Assembly: GCF_001653715.1 (NCBI RefSeq)
Contig: NZ_LWHQ01000015.1
Span: forward strand, 233,071-270,184
Origin: Methylobacterium platani
GTDB taxonomy: Bacteria; Pseudomonadota; Alphaproteobacteria; Rhizobiales; Beijerinckiaceae
Length of the DNA stretch: 37,114 nt
Direction of reading: 5' to 3'
Part shown: positions 7,776-16,127 of the stretch, piece by piece
How positions within the stretch are numbered: the first letter of the stretch is position 1
Layout of the letters: every line of letters starts with the position of its first letter
Notes under the pieces: generated by a model
Databases searched by the model: none
What the model was told of the DNA's origin: nothing
Seen by the model: only the letters and a program-made list of their open reading frames with translations
Program-made: the position numbers and the translations under genes

Positions 7776-9037
7776 TGCGGGACCGGATCATGCTGGACGA
7801 GACGGCCCTGCGCGCGCAACTGGTCGAGCGCTTCGTCCGCTACGTCGGGGTGGCGAGCCAGAGCGATGCCCGCGCCACCGCCCTGCCGAGCACGCCGGGC
7901 CAGCGGGCCCTCGCCGAACTCCTCGCCGCCGAGCTGCGCGGCCTGGGCCTTTCGGACGTGGTGCTCGACGACCACGCGATCCTGACCGCGCGGAAGGCCG
8001 GCACCCGGCCCGGCGCCCCGCGGATCGGCTTCGTCGCCCATCTCGACACCGTCGATGTCGGGCTCTCGCCCGAGATCCGCCCGCAGGTCCTGCGCTTCGA
8101 CGGCGACGACCTGTGCCTCAACCGGGAGGCGGACATCTGGCTGCGGGTCGCCGAGCACCCGGAGATCGCGGCTTACACCGGCGAGGACGTGATCGTCGGC
8201 GACGGGACCAGCGTGCTCGGGGCCGACAACAAGGCGGCGATCGCCGTGCTGATGACCCTGCTCGCGACCCTGACGCCGGAGGATGCGCACGGCGACATCC
8301 TGGTGGCGTTCGTGCCCGACGAGGAGATCGGGCTGCGCGGCGCCAAGGCCCTCGACCTCGCGCGGTTCGCTTGCGACTTCGCCTACACGATCGATGCCTG
8401 CGCGGTCGGCGAGGTGGTGATCGAGACCTTCAACGCGGCGGGCGCCGAGATCGTCTTCACCGGGGTCAGCGCCCACCCGATGTCGGCCAAGGGCGTGATG
8501 GTGAACCCGCTCCTGATGGCGCACGACTTCATCGGCCGGTTCGACCGGGCCGAAACGCCGGAGAACACCGACGGGCGCGAGGGCTACGTCTGGTTCAACG
8601 GCCTCCAGGCCCATGCCGGCGAGGCCCGCCTGCAGGCGATGATCCGCGACTTCGACCGCACCCGCTTCGCCGACCGCAAGGCGCGCCTGCACGCGGTGGC
8701 CGGGGAGATCGCCGCGCTCTACCCGACCGGCCGGGTGGAATGCCGGATCACCGACACCTACGCCAACATCCACGACAGCCTCGGCGGCGACACCCGCCCG
8801 GTCGACCTCTTGTTCGCGGCGCTCGACGCGGAGGGCATCGCCCCCAGGGTGATCCCGATGCGCGGCGGCACCGACGGCGCCGCCCTCTCGGCCCGCGGCC
8901 TGCCGACGCCGAACTACTTCACCGGGGCCAGCAACTTCCACTCGCGGTTCGAGTTCCTGCCGGTGCCGGCCTTCGCGGCGTCGTGGCGGGTGACGCGGCG
9001 GATCTGCGGGCTGGCGGCGGAATCGGGGCGGACCTAA
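7775..9037 (+). CDS. pepT: Peptidase T (tripeptide aminopeptidase)
   Basis: Releases the N-terminal residue of tripeptides; an M20-family di-zinc enzyme of the cytoplasm. The 420-residue product shows the family's metal-site segments in order: HLDTVDVG, GADNKAAIA, PDEEIGLRGAK, TIDACAVGEV, then the substrate-site segments SAHPMSAKG, YANIHD and MRGGTDGAALS with the late histidine in NFHSRFEFLP. Length is close to that of the E. coli enzyme. The ATG at 7775 overlaps the upstream GST stop; an in-frame ATG at 7790 is a realistic alternative, since the family usually begins right at the LVERFVRYV helix. A possible terminator follows at 9080. Confidence 0.94.
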   Translation: MRDRIMLDETALRAQLVERFVRYVGVASQSDARATALPSTPGQRALAELLAAELRGLGLSDVVLDDHAILTARKAGTRPGAPRIGFVAHLDTVDVGLSPEIRPQVLRFDGDDLCLNREADIWLRVAEHPEIAAYTGEDVIVGDGTSVLGADNKAAIAVLMTLLATLTPEDAHGDILVAFVPDEEIGLRGAKALDLARFACDFAYTIDACAVGEVVIETFNAAGAEIVFTGVSAHPMSAKGVMVNPLLMAHDFIGRFDRAETPENTDGREGYVWFNGLQAHAGEARLQAMIRDFDRTRFADRKARLHAVAGEIAALYPTGRVECRITDTYANIHDSLGGDTRPVDLLFAALDAEGIAPRVIPMRGGTDGAALSARGLPTPNYFTGASNFHSRFEFLPVPAFAASWRVTRRICGLAAESGRT

Positions 9038-9079
9038 GCGACAATCCGCTCCCCCCCGTCCCGGACGACTGCAACGAAG

Positions 9080-9116
9080 CGGACGGAGATCCGGCACAGG
9101 GGAGCCGTCCGGTTTT
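9080..9116 (+). terminator. Possible terminator of pepT
   Basis: A 7-bp inverted repeat (CGGACGG at 9080-9086, CCGTCCG at 9105-9111) with an 18-base loop is followed by GTTTT. It lies in the convergent gap between pepT and the TetR gene, where a terminator is expected. The loop is long and the T-run short. Confidence 0.4.
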
Positions 9117-9724
9117 CAGCCCGCATCCGTTCGACGCGACCCCGAGACACGTCCTCGAGCGCCCCCCCGCTCCACCGCCGCGAAGGCGCACGCCACCAGC
9201 CCCCCGACCTGCTCCGGCCCCAGCGCCTCGTCGAACAGGATCCGGAACAGGATCGGGGCGATGACCCGGTCGAGCACCGCGTCGATGTCCGGGAACGCCT
9301 CGCCCCGCGCCGCGGCGCGGCGCGCGATGACGGCGATCTGCTGGCGGGCGTAGCTGCAGCAGCGCCGGGGGCCGGCGGCGCCCTCGGCGGCGAGCACGTC
9401 GCGGATCATCTCGCGGCCGATCCCCGAGGACATCTCCTCGGCGTATTGCTCGGCCCAGGCCAGGAGGTCGCCGCGGCCGCCGCCGGTCTCGACCGGCACC
9501 ATGTCCGGGCGCAGCCGCTCGACCGCGACGTCGGCGAGAAGCTCGCCCAGCTCGCCCCAGCGCCGGTAGATCGTCGAGGGCGTGACGCCGGCCTCCTGGG
9601 CGATCAGCGGGATCGTGACCTCGGCGCGATCCATCCGGGCGAGCAGCGCCCGCGTCGCGCGGTGAACCGAGGCCTGGACCCGCGCGCTGCGCCCGCCCGG
9701 ACGCGGTCCCTCCCTGTCGGCCAT
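9116..9724 (-). CDS. TetR-family transcriptional regulator
   Basis: A 202-residue regulator. The helix-turn-helix lies at about residues 32-58 (IPLIAQEAGVTPSTIYRRWG), a textbook TetR recognition helix. The C-terminal ligand-binding domain resembles the TetR_C group commonly found next to exporters. It is divergent from the MFS transporter gene across 92 bases containing two related palindromes, so it most likely represses the exporter and itself and is released by an exporter substrate. The ligand is not predictable. Confidence 0.92.
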   Translation of the reverse strand: MADREGPRPGGRSARVQASVHRATRALLARMDRAEVTIPLIAQEAGVTPSTIYRRWGELGELLADVAVERLRPDMVPVETGGGRGDLLAWAEQYAEEMSSGIGREMIRDVLAAEGAAGPRRCCSYARQQIAVIARRAAARGEAFPDIDAVLDRVIAPILFRILFDEALGPEQVGGLVACAFAAVERGGARGRVSGSRRTDAG

Positions 9725-9743
9725 CGTTTCCCGTCCTCCAAAC

Positions 9744-9807
9744 GCAAATAATTTGCTTTTAGCGCCCCGCGGCGCTAGATCCTTAACGCAACGGATTTGC
9801 TTTAAGG
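9744..9807. promoter_or_regulatory. Two TetR operator candidates between tetR and the MFS gene
   Basis: Site 1 (9744-9756) is a perfect palindrome, GCAAAT-A-ATTTGC. Site 2 (9781-9807) is a longer imperfect palindrome with outer arms CCTTAA/TTAAGG and an inner GCAACGGATTTGC core. Both share CGCAAnnnATTTGCTTT, and equivalent positions are 44 bases apart, about four helical turns. This is also the AT-richest patch in the area, as expected of a shared divergent promoter. The palindromes are read directly; assigning them to the TetR protein is inference. Confidence 0.7.
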
Positions 9808-9816
9808 GCCACGACT

Positions 9817-11025
9817 ATGCGCGAAGGTCAAGGATCCCGGCAGCAGGCGGCTCGACGAATCGACCCGCTCGCCTTCCATGCCGTGACGCTCGGCGCGTTC
9901 TTCGCCGCCGCGGCGGCGCCGACGCCGCTCTACCGGATCTACCAGGAGACCCTGGCGCTCTCGCCCGCCTTCGTCACCCTGGTCTTCGCGGTCTACGCGG
10001 TGGCGCTCCTGAAGGCGTTGCTCGTCACGGGCTCGCTCTCGGACCATCTCGGGCGCCGGCCGGTGATCGCCGGGGCGCTGGCGCTCGAGGCGGCCGCCAT
10101 GGGGTTGTTCCTGCTCGTCGGGCACGGCGCCGCCTGGCTCATCGTCGCCCGGATCGTGCAGGGCCTCGCCACCGGCATCGCCGCCGCCTCGCTCGGCGCG
10201 GCCCTCGTCGACGTCGACCGCAACCGCGGGCCGATCGTCAACGCGGTGGCGCCGCTCGCCGGCATGGCGCTCGGGGCGCTCGGCACCAGTGCGCTGATCC
10301 AGTACGCGCCGCTGCCGCTCCACCTCGTCTACGGCCTCCTGCTCGTCACCTTCGCCGGGCTGGCGCTCGCCGTCCGCCTCATCCCCGAGAGCGTCGCGCG
10401 GCGGCCCGGGGCGCTCGCGGCGATGAAGCCCCGAATGGCCGTCCCGGCCCGGATCCGGCGGCCGCTGGCGCTGATGACGCCGATCAACCTCGCCAACTGG
10501 ACGCTGGGCGGCTTCTATCTCTCGCTGGTGCCCTCGGTCGTGGCGGCGGCCACCGGCAGCCGCGCGCCGCTCACCGGCGGGGCCGTCGTCACCGCGCTGA
10601 TGGTGGCGGGCGCCGTCTCGGTGCTCCTGCGCCGCACGCTGGCGCCGCGGGACAACCTGACCTTCGGGGTGCTCGCCACGGCGTTCGGCGTCGTCCTGGT
10701 GGTCGCCGGCATCCATCTCGCCAGCGTGCCGGTCCTGATCCTCGGCACCCTCGTCACCGGCGGCGGCTTCGGCGCCAGCTTCCTCGGCTGCCTCGGCACG
10801 ATCATGCCGCTCGCCGAGCCCGACGAGCGCGCCGGCCTGCTGGCCGCCTTCTACGTCCAGAGCTACCTCGCCTTCAGCCTGCCGGCGGTCGGCGCCGGCC
10901 TCTTGGCCCGCAGCCTCGGCTACGCCGCCACCGCCGACCTCTACGCCGCGGCGATCCTGGCGGTCAGCCTCGGCGGGCTCGCGGTGATGCGGGCGCGCTC
11001 GGGCCGGGGGCTGGCGGCGGCGTAG
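9817..11025 (+). CDS. MFS transporter, probable drug/metabolite exporter
   Basis: A 402-residue inner-membrane protein with about twelve hydrophobic segments. The MFS motif A is visible in the loop after the second helix (GSLSDHLGRRPV), and the PLYRIYQE segment just after the first helix is typical of a sub-group of proton-driven exporters. It probably exports a small toxic or signalling compound under control of the adjacent TetR gene. The substrate is not predictable. It converges with the Bug-protein gene; only seven bases separate the two stop codons, so neither has a separate terminator region. Confidence 0.92.
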   Translation: MREGQGSRQQAARRIDPLAFHAVTLGAFFAAAAAPTPLYRIYQETLALSPAFVTLVFAVYAVALLKALLVTGSLSDHLGRRPVIAGALALEAAAMGLFLLVGHGAAWLIVARIVQGLATGIAAASLGAALVDVDRNRGPIVNAVAPLAGMALGALGTSALIQYAPLPLHLVYGLLLVTFAGLALAVRLIPESVARRPGALAAMKPRMAVPARIRRPLALMTPINLANWTLGGFYLSLVPSVVAAATGSRAPLTGGAVVTALMVAGAVSVLLRRTLAPRDNLTFGVLATAFGVVLVVAGIHLASVPVLILGTLVTGGGFGASFLGCLGTIMPLAEPDERAGLLAAFYVQSYLAFSLPAVGAGLLARSLGYAATADLYAAAILAVSLGGLAVMRARSGRGLAAA

Positions 11026-11032
11026 GGAGAAC

Positions 11033-12016
11033 TCAGTCCAGCGTCGTCCCCGACTGCTTCACCACCGCGCCCCACTTGGCGATCTCGTCGGCCATGAAGG
11101 CCCCGAAGGCGTCGGGCGCGAGGGGGCGGGAGGTGGCGCCGAGGCCGGCGAACTTCGCCGCCACCGCGGGCTCCTGCATCGCCCGCACGGTCTCGGCGTT
11201 GAGGCGCGCGACGATCTCCGGCGGGGTGCCCTTCGGGGCGACGAGGCCGTTCCACGCGATGGCGACGTAGCCCGGCAGGGCGGCCTCGGCGATGGTCGGA
11301 ACATCCTTGGCCAGCGGCAGCCGCTCGGCCGAGGTGATGCCGAGCGCCCGCACCCGGCCGCCCTCGACATGGGCGAGCACCGACTGGGTGGTGTCGAACA
11401 TCAGGTCGCAGCGCCCGGCGATGACGTCGGTGATCGCCGGGGCGCTGCCGCGATAGGGGATGTGGGTGAGCTTGATCCCCGCCATCGAGGCGAACAGCTC
11501 GGCGGCGAGATGGGTCGACTGGCCGATGCCCGACGAGGCGTAGTTCAGGGCGCCGGGCTTCGCCTTGGCGAGCGCGATCAGCTCGGCGACCGAGCGCGGC
11601 GCGGATTGCGCCGGCACCACCAGCACCAGCGGGTTCTCGGTCAGCAGGGCCACCGGCGCGAAGCTCTTGATCGTGTCGTAGGCGAGCTTGCGGAACAGCG
11701 TCATGTTGATGGCGTGCGCCGTGGTGGCGATGCCCAGCGTGTGCCCGTCGGCGGCGGCGCGGGCGACGACCTCGAGGCCGAGATTGCCGCCGGCGCCGGG
11801 CCGGTTGTCGATCACCAGCGGCTGGCCGAGCGCCTGCGACAGCCGCTCGCCGACGATCCGCGCGGTGATGTCGGTCGAGCCGCCGGGCGGATAGGGCACC
11901 ACCACGCCGATCGGCCGGGCCGGCCAGGCGGCGGCGCGGGCCGGGCGGGCTCCGAGGGCAGAGGTCCCCGCAAGGGTCCCCGCAAGCCCGGCGACGACGT
12001 CACGGCGGCGGATCAC
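11033..12016 (-). CDS. Bug/TctC-family periplasmic solute-binding protein
   Basis: A 327-residue periplasmic binding protein of the Bug (TctC-like) family, which captures carboxylates. The N terminus has three arginines followed by DVVAGLAG, resembling a twin-arginine signal, then a hydrophobic Gly/Ala/Leu core. The family hallmarks VPYPPGGSTDI, DNRPGAGGN and IPYRGSAPA are present. The start is a GTG at 12016 overlapping the synthetase stop (GTGA), so it is the fourth gene of a tightly coupled minus-strand operon. Its membrane partners are probably TctB and TctA, encoded on the other arm at 18.8-20.9 kb; no dedicated permease lies beside it. Confidence 0.93.
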   Translation of the reverse strand: MIRRRDVVAGLAGTLAGTSALGARPARAAAWPARPIGVVVPYPPGGSTDITARIVGERLSQALGQPLVIDNRPGAGGNLGLEVVARAAADGHTLGIATTAHAINMTLFRKLAYDTIKSFAPVALLTENPLVLVVPAQSAPRSVAELIALAKAKPGALNYASSGIGQSTHLAAELFASMAGIKLTHIPYRGSAPAITDVIAGRCDLMFDTTQSVLAHVEGGRVRALGITSAERLPLAKDVPTIAEAALPGYVAIAWNGLVAPKGTPPEIVARLNAETVRAMQEPAVAAKFAGLGATSRPLAPDAFGAFMADEIAKWGAVVKQSGTTLD

Positions 12017-14106
12017 GGCACGCTCCCTTCCACGAACACGACGGCGTCGAGCGCCAGGCACTCGCCCGGCTCGCTGCCGACCAGCATCGGGTTGACGTCG
12101 AGGCTGGCGATGCCGGGCTCGCTCGTCATCAGCCGGCCCACCGCCACCGCGGCGGCGAGGTAGGGCTGGATCGCGAGCGGCGCCTCGCCGCGCACGCCGT
12201 CGATCAGCGGGGCGAGGCGCAGGCGCCCGAGCGCCCGGGCCACGTCGGCCTCCGCGAAGGGCGGCAGCAGCAGGGCGACGTCCGGCATCGCCTCGACGTA
12301 CTTGCCCCCCTCCCCCACCACCACGACCGGGCCGAAGAACGGGTCGCGATGCGCGCCGAGCACCCATTCGCGCCGGCCCCGCGCCATCGCGGCGACGATC
12401 ACGCCGGACGCGGCGTGGCCGGCCTCCTCCAGGGCCGCCCGGCAGGCTGCGAAGGCGGTCCGGACCGCCTCCGCCCCGCGCACCCCGAGATGCACGAGGC
12501 CGAGCTCGCTCTTGTGCGCCACCTCGGCCGAGCAGCCCTTGACCGCGACCGGTCCGCCGATCGCGTCCGCTGCCGCCACCGCCTCCTCGGCCGTGCGGCA
12601 GAGGCGGTGGCGCACCACCGGCAGGCCGGCGCGGGCGAGGCGGTCCAGGCTCTCGGCCTCGTCGAGGAGGCGCGGCGGAGCCTTCGCCGGAGGCGGCGGG
12701 GCCGGATGGGGCGGGCGCCCCGCGGCCTCGCGGATGCGCTCGTGATGGGCGATGAACTGGTAGAGGGCGCGGACCGCCTCGCCCTCGCCGGAAAAGACCG
12801 GCAGGCCGCGGGAGCGGAACGGCGCGGCGACGATCGCCTGGGGGGCGACGATCACCACGGGCTTTCCCGTGGCCTGCGCGAAGGCGGCGGTGTCGCGGCC
12901 GAAATCGTCGACCGCGTAGGCCCGCCCCGCCACCGGCACCCCGACCAGGAAGGCGTCGGCGCTCGGGTCCTCGGCGATCACCGGCAGGATCTGGCTGAAC
13001 AGGGCGGAGTTCGTCATCAGGGCCGCGGTGATGTCGACCGGGTTGCGGGTCGCGGCGAAGCTCGGGAGGATCGCCCGCAGGCGGCCTTGCGTGCCCTCCT
13101 CCAGCGGCGCGAGGTCGAGTCCCGCCTGCGAGGCGGCGTCGGCCGCCATCACGCAGGTCGCGCCCGAATTGCTGATCGCCACCATCCGGCGCCCCTCCGG
13201 CCGCCAGCCCTTCAGGTACAGCTCGGCCGCCGCGACGAGGTCGGTGGTGTCCCGCGCCCGCCAGATCCCGTGCCGCTCCAGGAAGGCGTCGACGAGGCGG
13301 TCCTCGTTGGCGAGCGCGCCGGTATGGGATTGGGCCGCCGCCTGGCCCGCGGCGGTGCGGCCGGACTTCAGCGCCACGATCGGCAGCCCGCGGTCGCGGG
13401 CGATCGCCGCGGCCTCGGCGAGGTGGTGGGGATCGGGGATGCTCTCGAGGTAGAGGAGCAGGAGCTTCAGGGCCGGATCGGCCGCCACCGCGGCGGCGAG
13501 CTCGCACACCGTCACGTCGGCGTCGTTGCCGGTGGCGTGGGTGTGGCGCACGCCGATGCCGCGGGCACGCAGCAGCCCGTAGGGCACGACGCTCATCGCC
13601 CCGCTCTGGCTGACGATGCCGACCGGCCCGTCCTGCGGCGGCGCCTCCAGGAACATGCTGGAGAAGCTCGCCACCGCGCCGGTGCCGAAATTGGCCAGCC
13701 CCTGCGAGTTCGGGCCGATCATCCTGAGGCCGCGGGCCCGAGCGCGGGCCACCATCGCCCGCTCGGCGGCCTTCGCCGCCGGGTCCGCGGTCTCGCCGAA
13801 GCCCGAGGCCATCATGATCGCGACCTTGACGCCGATCTCGGCGCATTCGTCGAGGGCCGCCACCGCCGCCTCGCCCGGCACCGCGATGATCGCGAGGTCG
13901 GGCGCCCGCGACAGGCCTGAGAGCCGCGGCACCGTGCGCCGGCCCTGGACCTCGTCGCGCCGCGGGTTGACCGGCCAGACCTCGCCGCGAAAGCCGAACT
14001 GCGACAGGTAGAGCAGCGGCCGTCCGCCGATCTTGTCGGGATTCTCGGAGGCGCCGATCACCGCGATCGAGCCCGGATCGAGGGCGGCCTGGAGGCTCGA
14101 CGTCAT
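12013..14106 (-). CDS. NDP-forming acyl-CoA synthetase (acetate-CoA ligase family)
   Basis: Makes an acyl-CoA from a carboxylic acid and CoA, coupled to NTP hydrolysis to NDP and phosphate, through a phosphohistidine. The 697-residue protein is the fused two-subunit form: a CoA-binding Rossmann domain (about 8-130, beginning PGSIAVIGASE), succinyl-CoA-ligase-like domains (about 140-460) with the catalytic histidine in SHTGALA, a Pro/Ala-rich linker (about 467-480), and an ATP-grasp domain (about 485-697, with GPVAVKG and HKSELGLV segments). The acyl substrate is not predictable from sequence. ATGA overlap upstream and GTGA overlap downstream place it in the thiolase-DUF35-synthetase-Bug operon, so it probably activates the acid that this operon degrades. 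Confidence 0.93.
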   Translation of the reverse strand: MTSSLQAALDPGSIAVIGASENPDKIGGRPLLYLSQFGFRGEVWPVNPRRDEVQGRRTVPRLSGLSRAPDLAIIAVPGEAAVAALDECAEIGVKVAIMMASGFGETADPAAKAAERAMVARARARGLRMIGPNSQGLANFGTGAVASFSSMFLEAPPQDGPVGIVSQSGAMSVVPYGLLRARGIGVRHTHATGNDADVTVCELAAAVAADPALKLLLLYLESIPDPHHLAEAAAIARDRGLPIVALKSGRTAAGQAAAQSHTGALANEDRLVDAFLERHGIWRARDTTDLVAAAELYLKGWRPEGRRMVAISNSGATCVMAADAASQAGLDLAPLEEGTQGRLRAILPSFAATRNPVDITAALMTNSALFSQILPVIAEDPSADAFLVGVPVAGRAYAVDDFGRDTAAFAQATGKPVVIVAPQAIVAAPFRSRGLPVFSGEGEAVRALYQFIAHHERIREAAGRPPHPAPPPPAKAPPRLLDEAESLDRLARAGLPVVRHRLCRTAEEAVAAADAIGGPVAVKGCSAEVAHKSELGLVHLGVRGAEAVRTAFAACRAALEEAGHAASGVIVAAMARGRREWVLGAHRDPFFGPVVVVGEGGKYVEAMPDVALLLPPFAEADVARALGRLRLAPLIDGVRGEAPLAIQPYLAAAVAVGRLMTSEPGIASLDVNPMLVGSEPGECLALDAVVFVEGSVP

Positions 14107-14507
14107 GACAGGTCCTCCGGGGTGACGAACGGGACGAGGCCGGCCCCGAAGGCGCGGAACGTCGTGCGGACGGGGGCGCCGATCGCGACGCCCTCGGCGG
14201 GGCAATGCGCCATGAAGCGGAAGCCCTCCTCGGCATCGACCAGCGCGATGCCGTAGGGCGCGAAGGCCTGGAGGTCCGGCGAGGGTGCGCGGGCCACCGC
14301 CGTGACGGCGTAGACCGTGCCGCGGCCCGAGGCCGGTTCCACCGCCAGATCCTCGCCGCCGCAGGCCGGGCAGAACGGGCGGCGGAGATACTGGACGTGG
14401 CCGCAGGCCCGGCAGCGGGCGAGCGCCAAGCCTGCCGAGCCCTTGCCCGCCGGGCCCTTGCCCGCCGAGCTCTGGGTCCAGTCCGGGGGATCGCCGTCCG
14501 GTCTCAT
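14103..14507 (-). CDS. DUF35 Zn-ribbon/OB-fold protein, partner of the thiolase-like protein
   Basis: A 134-residue protein with a Zn-ribbon (Cys32, Cys35, Cys46 and Cys49 in two CxxC pairs) followed by an OB fold (about 55-130, with the GRGTVYAVTAV and YGIALVDAEEGFRF strands). DUF35 proteins are known to pair with thiolase-like enzymes, where they bind the acyl-CoA. The best-studied case is the steroid side-chain aldolase of Ltp2 with the DUF35 part of ChsH2. The N-terminal 30 residues contain a short Gly/Lys repeat (AGKGPAGKGSAG) coded by a 15-bp tandem repeat. The start ATG overlaps the thiolase-like gene's stop, supporting a 1:1 complex. Confidence 0.93.
   Translation of the reverse strand: MRPDGDPPDWTQSSAGKGPAGKGSAGLALARCRACGHVQYLRRPFCPACGGEDLAVEPASGRGTVYAVTAVARAPSPDLQAFAPYGIALVDAEEGFRFMAHCPAEGVAIGAPVRTTFRAFGAGLVPFVTPEDLS
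14437..14466. repeat. 15-bp tandem duplication inside the DUF35 gene
   Basis: Two 15-base units (14437-14451 and 14452-14466) sharing GCCCTTGCCCGCC encode AGKGP and AGKGS on the minus strand. They lie in the poorly conserved N-terminal leader, before the Zn-ribbon. Confidence 0.75.
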
Positions 14508-15634
14508 CGGCCGTTCTCCAGGACGAGGCTGACATGGGAGGAGAGCACGCCGCCGTCGCCGTGGAGCAGCGCCAGCGGCGGGGGTGCGACCTGCCGCGCT
14601 CCGGCCTGCCCGCGCATCTGCCGCACGGTCTCGGCGAGGTGGGCCATGGCGCCGCCGACGCCGCAATGCCCGTAGCTGAGGAGGCCGCCATGGGTGTTGA
14701 GCGGCATCGCGCCGCCGGCCGAGAAATGCCCCTCGCGGGCGAGCCGCCCGGCCGCGCCCCGCGGCGCGAGGCCGATCTCCTCCAGGAGAATCGCCAGCGT
14801 GATGGTGAAGCTGTCGTAGATCGCCGCGTAGCGGATGTCGGGCAGCGCGACGCCGGCCTGCGCCAGCGCCCGGGCGGCGCTGTCGCCGGCCCCGAAGGAC
14901 GTGAGCGAGGGCGCGGCGCTGACGTGCTGGTGGGTGTGGGCCTGCGCCGCCCCGCGAATGCTCGGTCCGGGCCGGGCCGGATCGGCGCGCTCGATCACGA
15001 AGGCGGCGCCGCCATCCGAGACCGGACAGCAATCGAGCAGGCGCAAGGGCGCGGCGATCGGCTTCGAGTCCCGCACTGTCGCGGCGGTGATCGGCTCGGT
15101 CAGGTGGGCGCCGGGCGTGCGGGCGGCGTTCATCCGCATCAGCACCGCCAGCTCGGCGATGTCGGCGATGCCGTGCTCGTGGGCGTAGCGCGAGGCGACG
15201 AGGCCGTAATAAGCGGGGATCGTCGGCCCGAGCGGCACCTCGTAGGTCGGGTGGCCGACCTGGGCCAGGGTCTGGATCGCGGCGTCGCGGGACTGGCCCG
15301 ACAGCCGGTTCTCGCCCGCCACCACCAGGATCCGCCGCGCCGCGCCCGATTCGACGAGGAGGTGCGCCAGCATCACCAGGGCGAAGCCCGTGGCGCCGCC
15401 GAGCTGCACCGCGTGGGCGTACGTCGGATGCAGGCCGAAATGCTCGGCGAACACCGTCGAGAGCATCAGGTGCGGGTGCGTGGTCGAGTAGCCGGTGATC
15501 AGCCCGTCGATCTCGCGCCGCTCCAGCCCGGCATCACTCAGCGCCGCGGCGGCGGCACGGCTCATCAGGTCGAGGGTGGAGAGGCCGGGCAGGCGCCCGA
15601 ACGGCGTGAGGCCGATGCCGGTGACGCGGCTCAT
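14504..15634 (-). CDS. Thiolase-like protein lacking the nucleophilic Cys, possible aldol lyase
   Basis: A 376-residue thiolase-fold protein of the SCP-x/Ltp2-like branch. The usual nucleophile segment CASG reads GATG (Gly80-Gly83), so the acyl-enzyme cysteine of true thiolases is absent. Late thiolase motifs remain: DCCPVSDGGAAF, NTHGGLLSYGHCGVGGA. Tyrosines in the IYDSFT and LSYGHCG segments lie where Ltp2-type aldol lyases are thought to use tyrosine. With its overlapping DUF35 partner, this favours retro-aldol or retro-Claisen cleavage of an acyl-CoA. It is the first gene of the minus-strand operon. The ATG at 15634 is preceded by a GGCGGG-type site; the frame stays open to 15910 but without family similarity. 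Confidence 0.9.
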   Translation of the reverse strand: MSRVTGIGLTPFGRLPGLSTLDLMSRAAAAALSDAGLERREIDGLITGYSTTHPHLMLSTVFAEHFGLHPTYAHAVQLGGATGFALVMLAHLLVESGAARRILVVAGENRLSGQSRDAAIQTLAQVGHPTYEVPLGPTIPAYYGLVASRYAHEHGIADIAELAVLMRMNAARTPGAHLTEPITAATVRDSKPIAAPLRLLDCCPVSDGGAAFVIERADPARPGPSIRGAAQAHTHQHVSAAPSLTSFGAGDSAARALAQAGVALPDIRYAAIYDSFTITLAILLEEIGLAPRGAAGRLAREGHFSAGGAMPLNTHGGLLSYGHCGVGGAMAHLAETVRQMRGQAGARQVAPPPLALLHGDGGVLSSHVSLVLENGR

Positions 15635-15665
15635 CGGGCGCCCGCCCGGGATGTCGTCCCACTCG

Positions 15666-15747
15666 CGACCTCGTCCTGAGGTGCTGCGGCCTGCAGCAGC
15701 CTCGAAGGAGGGCTCGAGGAACCTCGCAACCTCGAAGGATGAGGTCG
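15666..15747. repeat. REP-like palindromic element
   Basis: About 82 bases bounded by CGACCTCgTCCTgaGG on the left and, on the opposite strand at the right end, CGACCTCaTCCTtcGAG. Inside are related half-sites (CCTCGAAGGA twice, GCTGCGGCCTGCAGC). This nested palindrome resembles the short intergenic elements scattered through rhizobial and methylobacterial genomes. Confidence 0.65.
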
Positions 15748-16071
15748 TGGGCGGGACAAGAACGCTCGTGCGATGCCGTCCCGGCGATCCGGACCGGCAC
15801 TGGACCTTCGACGCTGCTTCACCGCCGCAGGACGAGCGGGCGCCGCATGGCAGGCCGCATGGCAGCAAGCAGGCGCAAGTTTCCGCGTGGCGGAACAAGG
15901 CATCGGGCATCCTCCCGGAGCCGGGTCGTCTCGGCGGAACCGGCGACCTCTCCTCGGTCTCTCCGAAGATGGTTGCCTTCCGGCGAATAGCCTGTCAACA
16001 CTGTTCCATGCCGGGTAACGATCATGGTCGTGTCCCGGCGGGGAGTGTCGAGATCGACCGCAATAGTTCTG

Positions 16072-16094
16072 CTGGACGGAACTTACCCGTCAAG
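16072..16094. promoter_or_regulatory. Inverted repeat, possible regulator site
   Basis: CTGGACGG, a 7-base spacer, then CCGTCAAG; the arms match at seven of eight positions. It ends about 33 bases before the second Bug gene, within likely operator distance. It could bind the locus IclR regulator, but no second copy was confirmed near the opposite promoter. Confidence 0.35.
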
Positions 16095-16127
16095 GGCGGC
16101 GGTCTCGGGAACGTCTTGTGAGGCGCC

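Larger units (their letters stand above)
15635..16127. promoter_or_regulatory. Divergent control region of the catabolic locus
   Basis: 493 bases between the two arms, with no convincing gene. It contains a palindromic repeat (15666-15747), AT-richer DNA around 15985-16030 where promoters are likely, and a short inverted repeat (16072-16094) close to the second Bug gene. Both operons must start here, so this is the natural place for the IclR protein encoded at 20.9 kb to act; that link is inference. Confidence 0.6.
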
